Shown: positions 56,101-64,000 of the stretch, piece after piece
Layout: every line of letters starts with the position of its first letter
Position numbering within the stretch: the first letter of the stretch is position 1
NCBI RefSeq assembly: GCF_001577835.2
Contig: NC_029526.1
Span: 155,510-219,509, forward strand
Source of the DNA: Coturnix japonica
Taxonomy: Eukaryota > Chordata > Aves > Galliformes > Phasianidae
DNA: 64,000 bases
Direction: 5' to 3'
Made by a program: the position numbers and the translations under genes
Notes under the pieces: model-generated
The model's input: only the letters and a program-made list of their open reading frames with translations
Database searches by the model: none
Told to the model about the DNA's origin: nothing

Positions 56101-59100
56101 CTAGCTGAGATCTTTCTGGAGTACTGTAACTGCAGGCAACTGAGATGGAAAAATCCGCAGCAGTCATACAGTGCTAGGAAGACTGCTGATTTGTGAATAT
56201 CTGCTCAAGCAAACCAGGAGCTTTTGATGTAGATTTTGGGCTATGCTATTAAGACTGTAAATATCCAAACTGCTTAAAATAAGTAACAACAGATTAACTC
56301 AGCAGTTCTAGTGAGCTCATTTCTTCTACTGGAGCATTGGCAAATTCAGGTAACAGTGATGCAAATTACAGTACATCAGAGGCATCAAATTTATCTGAAC
56401 AGCAAGAAACTCAAGAGAAGACAGAGAAATTTGGAAGTGGAAATTGTGATGCTCATGATGATGTGATAACACTTTTAACAGACAGGAGAGATTGCACTGA
56501 CGTCCCGTCTGGAAGGATTCATGTAAGAATTCAAGAACGTGCACATGAGTCAAATTCTAACAGATGCTCAGACTTCAACAGGAAGATAGACGGTAATGTA
56601 CACAGTGAAGAATCAAATCAAACTGGAGAAGTACAGATCATAAGCCAAACAGACTCAGTGTAGCGACCCTTTGGTGTGATTCCAAACAGCTGATTCACAG
56701 CTAAGCACATTCTATTAGATTTCTGTAGCAATGAGTTGGAAAGCAAGAAATTCTAGATAAAATATTATTTTAATATGACAAAGAAAACTATTTTGAGTGC
56801 CCAGTCTGAAAATTCTGAAAAATAAAAGTGGAATTCTACTTCTTATATGTGCTAGATTTAATGACAGCACAGGCTTCCCTTGCTCCCCCAGGCTGTATGG
56901 TATTTATTCCAGCAAAAGCTGGGCATCACTTGGGCAGCTCTGTGCCTTCACAAACAGAATACTTACTTTTTTTTTTTTTTTTAATGAATATCTGTAATAC
57001 ATTATTGAAAAGTACAAATGTTTATGAAATGTAAAGGAGTCCAAAGTTATGACAAAGCACTGGATTCAGCTGTTTCCTTCTACAGTGCTCACTGTTGCAA
57101 TATACAAAGTCTTTTATTCAGTTAGTTCTCTGCAACTACCTATTTTTATTTCTTAGATCTTCCAAGAGAGAAAACAGCTTCTGAAGGGGCTGTGGTTCCT
57201 GAGCTGGCTGAGCATGCTGAAATCAAACAGGTCAAACACGAGACACCAGAGAAACTTCAACTTTGTGTATGTATTAGATTCAGGTATTAGATTCAGATTT
57301 TGGTTTGGTTAATGTCTACTCCCAAATTAATTCCTTTAACATCCTGGCTAAATAAAGTATATGGCCAGATATCCAAGAAAGGTCCACTATTAGGAAAAGT
57401 AGGAGAAAAATAAATAAATAAAAATAAAGTGGTAAGAATTTACCACTGTTGCCAAAGTTTATTTTGTCCTTTGGCCCAAAGTTGACCTTCTAGGTCTGTG
57501 ATTTCTCTGTGGAGAGAGTTAGCAGGGGTTTTCATGTGAAAAATAGAAATCACAATAGAAAGAAACCAGGGAGTAAATGTGTCCTTCTAAGGAAAACTCC
57601 AATGAAGTATTCATTTGAAAAGAGAAAGAAACAATCATAGGACAAACATAAGAAACACACAGCCACACAGTTTACATCAGCTGGCAATATTAGGTATTAT
57701 AATTCTCAGAATAAAATTTACAAGCATATTTCCAAGAAAAGCCGTATGTGCATGTTTCAGGTAAGTAATAAGGGATTAGCATTTTTAATGCATTCTTCTG
57801 TTTTCAATGATTTTTATCTGATGATGGAAACATTTAAACATTTCATCACACTTAGCCATGAAGACATGAGTGTGACCACTGAGAAATGCAGTTTGAGTGC
57901 AAAGGAGTATTATTCAATATATTCTAGTTACATCTCTACTGCTAAACTGACAGTGCCAGATTGTGATGTAACTGCAAACTGCTGAGCTTACAATTTTCCA
58001 GAGTGCTTAATATCACTTGTGCAACATTGGTAGCTAAATTCTTTATGCTTTAGAAAAGTCAGTTACATCTCTTCTGTGCTCTAAATGTCCCAAGAAAAAA
58101 AAACATCCTATTACTGTAAGGCTCAGCTCATTGTTTCAGTAAGTGCTTATTGCTGCATCTTCTTATTCAGGTGTTTTTGATAATGGACTTAACAAGGATA
58201 GTGGAGAAGCCTGGCAGCAATTCCAAGTATATACAATATTATTTTTATAAGCAGAACCCGCAGGGCTGAGATACAAGCCCTTTTCTTGGTGCTGTATGGC
58301 ACCATTGTGTAACACAGTATAAAAGAAATGCTTCAGCGTGCCTACATGGAGTACTTTCTTCACGTAAGAAGTAGGAATATTATAATTCTACAGAAGGGGG
58401 AAAAAAACCAACAAATCTCATACTAACACACATTTCAATGTTCCATGCTATGCTGTTCTACAACCGATATTTAATAATGTCAGGAGCTTCTGGCAGCAGC
58501 CTTCAATACTTACGCAATTGCAGATTTTCCAGAGACGTTTAGCACTGACATAGCGGGGGATGGCTGTGAAGATACTGTAAATTAGAATTTCTGAAGAACT
58601 GTAGTCTTTATTCATATACTGGAGTCCAAAGACGGTCTCAGTAGTATTACACGTGAGAAGAGTTGGGGAGGATTTATAGTGCTGTGGATCTGACGTCCCT
58701 CTGATAAGTAGATACAAGCCAAATGTGCACGAACTGGTTTTCATGAATAATCTTTGGCAGTGCTTAAACTAACAGCTATTTCCCTTCTGACACCAAACTC
58801 AATAACAGTTGTCTCCAAATCTTAATGCATTTTATTCTAAAATGGTGTGAATTCAGGACATGCTACACTAGCCACAACCACATCAGGAAACAGAAGTTTT
58901 ATTTGTTCCTGTAACAGTCTTCACATTACAAGACTCAGATCAGTGAATAACTATATGAAACAAGTCAGCTCTAAAACATCTTACTAAATGAGGTGCTTTT
59001 ACCAGCATTAGCCTGCAGGGAGAAATTGCTAAATAGGTATTACATTCTGCAAGACATTTTGTGTTATACCCTCTATTTTTGCTTTTATTGTTAGCAACTG

Positions 59101-62100
59101 GCATGTGATTTAGAAAATGTTTTCTAATGGAAACATGAAAGAACTAATCCTGTCTGAGGGAAAAAAATTCTCAGCACGTTTGCAGTTCCACTTCCTTAAT
59201 TACATGGCAGTCACAGTAAAACATTGTTTTATTATGTGTACTTAGGTTAACAGTCAAAAAGTCAGAAGATCTTGTTTTGGCTGTTACCAGAAAGATTAAT
59301 TACAGTTAAGATCAAGTCTATTAGTAGGTAAGAGACAGCCAGATAGATAAAAGACATAAACCACATTTCCTTTTAAAATCTTGTCTATCAATTTTTCTTC
59401 CTCTTTTTTTTTTTTTTTTTTTTTTCATAGTAGAAAAGAGCATCCCACTTGGCATTAAGTTTACTGCTTTCCCATTTACTATTTCTGGAAACAGATGAAT
59501 TGCCTGTTTCCCACATGTTTAACAGAGAAAACTGTCATCTTGGAGAGCACGACAGTCCAGTTTTTCTGGGCTGTTGCTGCCCCTTATCTGGAACAGCACT
59601 GTATTAAAAACATTCCCAGGGAGATAAAGATGTCATAATTTATTCATTTGAACTAACTTTTCCCACTGACTTTGTGATTGTTTTCAGGAACTACCTGACT
59701 TAGAAGACATAGATGTAAAGGAATTTCCTCCAGAAGAGGAAATCTTTATTCAAAAGGTAAGATCCTTAATAATGCCACTGATGAAGTTTGCCTTGCTAAT
59801 GTTTGATGAAAGAAAGGTAATCTAAGTTGTGAAATGCTGTTTTGGGAGATGCAATCAGTTGTGTACTTGTAAACTAAATGGGATGTTCAGACAGATCTTC
59901 TTTATCCTCTTGTAAATTTTCTTTTAATTAGATTTATTCTTTTTTAATTTTTGCATTGTAAGAATTGGAGAATGAAAAACTAAAATCAAGTAATGTGACA
60001 GTTAAATAAGATTAGTTTCTTATAATATAGCTTTTGAATGAAGATTATTCATAAAGTATACTTCACTAGTGTTAATAGATAGCCTACTGCTGAATACAAG
60101 CAATCCTTTCAACTTAAAACACAGAGATCAAAACTCTTTTGCTTCACTTTAAACTAGAGAGACACAATGCAGTGCCAGCCTCCTTGGCCCATGTTCTCAT
60201 TAGCACTGTGCCATGCTCAGACTAAACTGTTAGGCAAGACTATAGACAGAAACAGAAGAGAAAAAAGAAAAATAAAACAACAAAGATTTAAAAGCACAGC
60301 TTTAATAGTTGTGCTGATGGTGGCTCATACCTTCCATGCTGGAAATAGGCTGATAGAGTATGCAGTTATGCAATAGCTTGGAGGGACTTGTAAAATTTTG
60401 TGTAGGGCATGGGTTTCGTTTGCTCTTCTGGTTACATGCTGAACTGATGTTGCAAAATGTCTTGGCCAATAAAGCCTTCTGTTAAACAGAAGATAAGAGA
60501 AGGAATAGAGCAGGGAACAAAGAAGATTAATAAAGCTTGTGTTGACAACTCTCATACTCCCTGGAGCGTTTGGTTCTTAAATGCAGTAAGATGTCAGATC
60601 CCTGTTTGGGCAGTGTCTGGTAAGTCCTAGCAAAGTTCATATATTGAGTAAGTATTGCAAGTATTGCTCACAGTGGTGAAATGTAGACCTCTTGTTCTTG
60701 GTCCTGCTGCTTTACTGCCCAAATCCTCTGCTTCAGAATAAATTCTTCAGCCTTGAATTCCCATAGCCTCTTAATTAAGGTCATTTCCTGAGCACTGGAA
60801 GTGTTGAAGGTAAACTCTTGTTGTGATTAAGGTAAAATAATAGATCTGAGCCCGTGAATCCTCTTGCCTTTGTCAGTGACTTGCTCTTGAAATATGTGCT
60901 TTTGGGTTTTTGTTTTTATTCAGACTGATATAAAAAGAAATTTGTGTTCAGGTTGGCTCAGTACCAACCAGCGTAAATTAAACCAGTGGTGTAAATCAAA
61001 GGGCCACACTACTCTGATCTGGTCTACTCAATTAGGATCCTCTGTGTTTTTTAATATAATGCTGATGTTCACTTTGGTACAATGAATTGGAAAAGAAAGA
61101 AATTCTAGAGGTTGAATTGCTCTTGCTCTTGCTGAATTGCTGTACTATGATCTTTTATGAATGATTAGTAGTTTATGGTTAGCTCATAGCTCATAGCTCA
61201 TAGCTGACCATAAGGCATATATCAGGCTAATGTCTGACATAGTTAATCCAAGATCAGTTTGCAAAAAAGCAAAACTATGGCAATGAAGCAGATCTCCTGT
61301 ACATTTTGGTAGAAAAACACATCAATACTAGTAATAACTATATGGATCAAAGAGATATTTACCTATTTTTGTTGTTACGTCTAGCATTTTCAATTACATT
61401 TTCTACCTTTGCAGCAAGAATATCACCCAAAGATTGAAATAATTTCTGAAATGACAAATGATGTTGATTCTGCGTTGGAGGAAAGCAATAAAACCACATT
61501 TGAGGACTCAGGAGGAGAAGCTGCAACATCCATTTTTTCAAATGTGCATAAGATCCATAAAGAGCAAGAAAGCGAGTGCTTTGTTAAAGAGTTCTTTACA
61601 GAGCCTTCTCATTCAGAAAAAGACAAACCAGATAAGCTCTGTGAAGTCTTGATTCAGGAGATTATTACCCAACCTACTGATGACCTACCGTTGTCATCAG
61701 TCTGCAATCAGCCAGATGACCCCAGCCCATGGGAAGGGGACAGTAAGATCACCATTGCTTGCTCTGGTAAGATTACAGCAATACAATTAATCAGAGAGAA
61801 AATGGGTGGCACATATACACATATAATGCTAAGGATGTGCCTAGCTCTTGTAAAAAAAAAAAAAAAAAAGAAAGAAAGAAAGAAAGAAAAAAGCCAACAA
61901 AAAATTTAAGTCCACAATGTTACTTAACAATCACCTCTTCTTTTTATTTACATAGGAATTCTAATCAATTAAAAATTAAAATGTTCTCCTTTTTTTACAT
62001 GGGAGTCATTGCTGAGTTTAATCTAAATGGTTTTTAAAACTGGGCTCTACACTTGTATTTCCGGAATTAGAGACCATCACAGAGTTTCACCTGCCTTTAA

Positions 62101-62213
62101 TTCACCTTCTAACAGGGAACAGTATTGATGGAGAAGCACAGCTGCTGAATAAACGTGAAGAGTGTTCTCATGAACCCCATGATGACATGGACAGCGAGAG
62201 AGGATTAGATTGA
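50146..62213 (+). CDS. DNAAF1: DNAAF1 (LRRC50), dynein axonemal assembly factor 1
   Basis: Thirteen coding exons: 50146-50281, 50574-50708, 51145-51280, 52227-52318, 53131-53352, 54042-54208, 54483-54604, 55131-55345, 56350-56592, 57157-57266, 59688-59756, 61415-61766, 62116-62213 (TGA 62211-62213). They total 2097 nt, 698 aa; human is 725. After a weakly conserved acidic N-terminus, [17 protein letters not shown] starts the conserved part near residue 136. SDS22-like leucine-rich repeats follow at about 167-310 ([42 protein letters not shown]). The LRR cap ends at [19 protein letters not shown]. The C-terminal tail is acidic and poorly conserved. The protein works in cytoplasmic preassembly of ciliary dynein arms; human mutations cause primary ciliary dyskinesia (established). 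The start at 50146 is chosen because its phase fits exon 2 exactly. Exons 9 and 10 rest on phase and splice sites more than on similarity. Confidence 0.92.
61180..61205. repeat. 7-bp tandem repeat (TAGCTCA)
   Basis: There are nearly four copies of TAGCTCA in the DNAAF1 intron before exon 61415-61766. Confidence 0.85.
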
Positions 62214-62618
62214 TGGCTTTCAGCAGAACAGACCATCATGCCTGGCTGACTGCGTTACAGTTGTTCTCAAGATGCAAAGTTCAGCAATAGAACTGCTTGT
62301 TAAAACGGATCTAGCACTTATTATAAAAACCCATTGCCTTAAACGTGAGTGTTTCAGTCAGTCAGAACTGATGTGGCTCCAATACATGACTATCAGGGCA
62401 GGTAAGGAGTGCCTCATGTTCCTCCTTCCAAAGGTGCTGGTCTCTTTGGGGCAGCTTTCCAGCTGCACTGCCAGTAAAAGTGAGGGCACTTGTGTTTTAA
62501 GGTTAAATTCCACTCTGTTATGTTGTTCCCTTTTCATTTCAACTTTCTAGAAACGTTTCTTATGTAACTTATGGTTTTGTTACTTAGTTTCATATTGTAA
62601 CATGTTTCTGTCATTTGA

Positions 62619-62624
62619 ATTAAA
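62619..62624 (+). other. DNAAF1: Candidate DNAAF1 polyadenylation signal (ATTAAA)
   Basis: ATTAAA lies about 405 bases after the DNAAF1 stop codon, in AT-rich sequence, and no AATAAA precedes it. It would end a 3' UTR near 62640. Confidence 0.4.
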
Positions 62625-62639
62625 TAACCATTCTACCTG

Positions 62640-64000
62640 TAACCTATCATCTCACCAAGACATGTCACACAGGGTAGACTTCAATGACAAACCAAGTTGG
62701 TTTTTTTTTTTCTTTTCTTTTTCAAGGAAAAGTTACTGTGCTTTTGTTGAAAAGCTGAATTTGCAATAGCGATTAGGATTTAGGTGCCATCTGGTGGTGA
62801 GAAGACTGCTGCTAACCTAGAAAACAACCATGGCCAAAAGCCTGAAGGAAGATGATGGCACAGTTACATTATCTTCAGACATTTTCCAGTAAAGGCATAC
62901 TATGAAGATCCTTGGCCTTCAGGAAGGGCAAGGGGGGAGCAGGTGCTTGCGCAGAGCATGCCTGTGTTATGGCAGTAGAGCAGTAGAGCAAAAAACTCCT
63001 GTAAGGCTTTACAGGAGTTTTCTCCTAATAAGCGGAACATTAGTTTTAACACATGATCACAGTCCATCAGTGGGTCGGCCAGTGCATCATCTCACAAGTG
63101 AACCTGTTAAATTTCAGACAGTTATTGTCACTTACCACCCCCCTCAGGTGGGAAAGGGGAGATGAGTAAGGGGCAAGGGGGAAATGGTGAGAAAATGACA
63201 GCGTGAGACTAAATGAGAAAAAAGGAAACATATTTAATTATTGTTTTCTGTAAAACTTTACAAATGTACAGCATAGTGAAAAAAACAAACCAGCACCAAA
63301 CACACGCAGTCTCAGCACATCATCTTCAAATAAACTTAACAGTGTAAAAAGCCAGGGAACGCCAGCTTGCTTCTTCAGGAGTGGTTCTCAACACTTTCCT
63401 GGAGGTTACCCTCTCTCCATCAAGATCCAAGCTCATGGTGACAGTAGAGCAAAAAACCTCAAGAAAATCCCAGGAACCACTCAGGAGCGGCTGCTCACAG
63501 TGCATGCAGTCTGTGTACTGCAGAGAAGTTCTGCAGTGTCAGGTGGGGACAGGCCCCTCACAGCTCAGGCTGCCCCTCCTTGCAAGTAGTTCTCCTGAGG
63601 TGGTTTGTGTTTCAGCCACAAAGACACTCCCGTAAGGCATCCAAGTACGTGTCTTGACTTCAGGCATATTACAGTCTTCATAAAAATAAGGAAACCTACT
63701 CAGAAGCTTAAAGTTACTCACGTGCTTAGATACCTTACTGAACCCATATATATTCAGTGCTAACATGAAGGAATTGAGCATCTAAAGAAAGACATAAAAC
63801 TTGAACAAGGATAACATACTCTGTCAGGTGAGAAGAGACACCACACAGGTTCCCACGAGAAAGGAAGCAAGTAGACTGCAACTCAACAGATCTCCACTGC
63901 TGGAAGTGACAAAGTACAGTGCCAAGTGGGCTGATCTAGATCAACTCACAAAGCACAGATCTGCCAAAAAGAAACACTGTCCGTGCTATGCTCAAGAATA
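62640..64000. other. Unassigned sequence downstream of DNAAF1
   Basis: I see no recognisable exon or common repeat here. By synteny the 3' end of TAF1C (minus strand) would be expected. TTTAAT at 63232-63237 would be a minus-strand ATTAAA. No TAF1C-like peptide was found, so no gene is called. Confidence 0.4.
62992..63021. repeat. Perfect 13-bp inverted repeat with 4-base loop
   Basis: AAAACTCCTGTAA at 62992-63004 and TTACAGGAGTTTT at 63009-63021 pair perfectly across the loop GGCT. It lies about 780 bases past the DNAAF1 stop, outside any recognised gene. Confidence 0.85.

Noticed and set aside
63539-63781. 80-aa minus-strand open frame, considered as TAF1C
   Set aside because: The peptide does not resemble TAF1C; synteny alone is not enough for a call.

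Overview
This window is from a galliform bird, most likely chicken. The evidence is many CR1 LINE fragments ending in ATTCTGTG-type 3' repeats, a Galluhop-type mariner remnant, and bird-diverged but clearly recognisable vertebrate orthologues. The gene order NECAB2 - SLC38A8 - MBTPS1 - HSDL1 - DNAAF1 is the same as on human chromosome 16q (order recalled, not searched). I rebuilt the gene models by hand from splice sites and remembered human protein sequences. The four complete models stay in frame across every junction, with lengths close to human: SLC38A8 431 aa, MBTPS1 1052 aa, HSDL1 331 aa, DNAAF1 698 aa.

Layout. (1) 1-15.6 kb, + strand: the 3' part of NECAB2. It begins at an EF-hand exon at 3081, and upstream exons lie outside the window. 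Large CR1-bearing introns are followed by a compact, GC-rich 3' half. (2) 15.56-19.24 kb, - strand: SLC38A8, ten short exons, converging tail-to-tail on NECAB2 with probably overlapping 3' UTRs. (3) 20.35-43.15 kb, - strand: MBTPS1 (site-1 protease), 22 coding exons plus a non-coding first exon in a CpG-rich promoter with TCTCGCGAGA, NRF1 and YY1 motifs. A mariner remnant lies directly beyond that promoter. (4) about 43.7-49.6 kb, - strand: HSDL1, four coding exons. (5) about 49.7-62.63 kb, + strand: DNAAF1 (LRRC50), thirteen coding exons. HSDL1 and DNAAF1 diverge from a shared GC-rich promoter that carries an RFX-type X-box, as expected for a cilia gene. (6) 62.63-64.0 kb: no gene that I can support; TAF1C would be expected next by synteny.

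The genes do not form one pathway. NECAB2 is a neuronal calcium-binding protein, SLC38A8 an amino-acid transporter, MBTPS1 the Golgi protease of SREBP/ATF6 activation, HSDL1 a mitochondrial SDR-family protein, and DNAAF1 a dynein-arm assembly factor. I found no clearly undescribed system. The most interesting point is that HSDL1 here has Tyr at position 218, the SDR catalytic position where human HSDL1 is remembered to have Phe. This suggests the bird protein may keep a complete active site.
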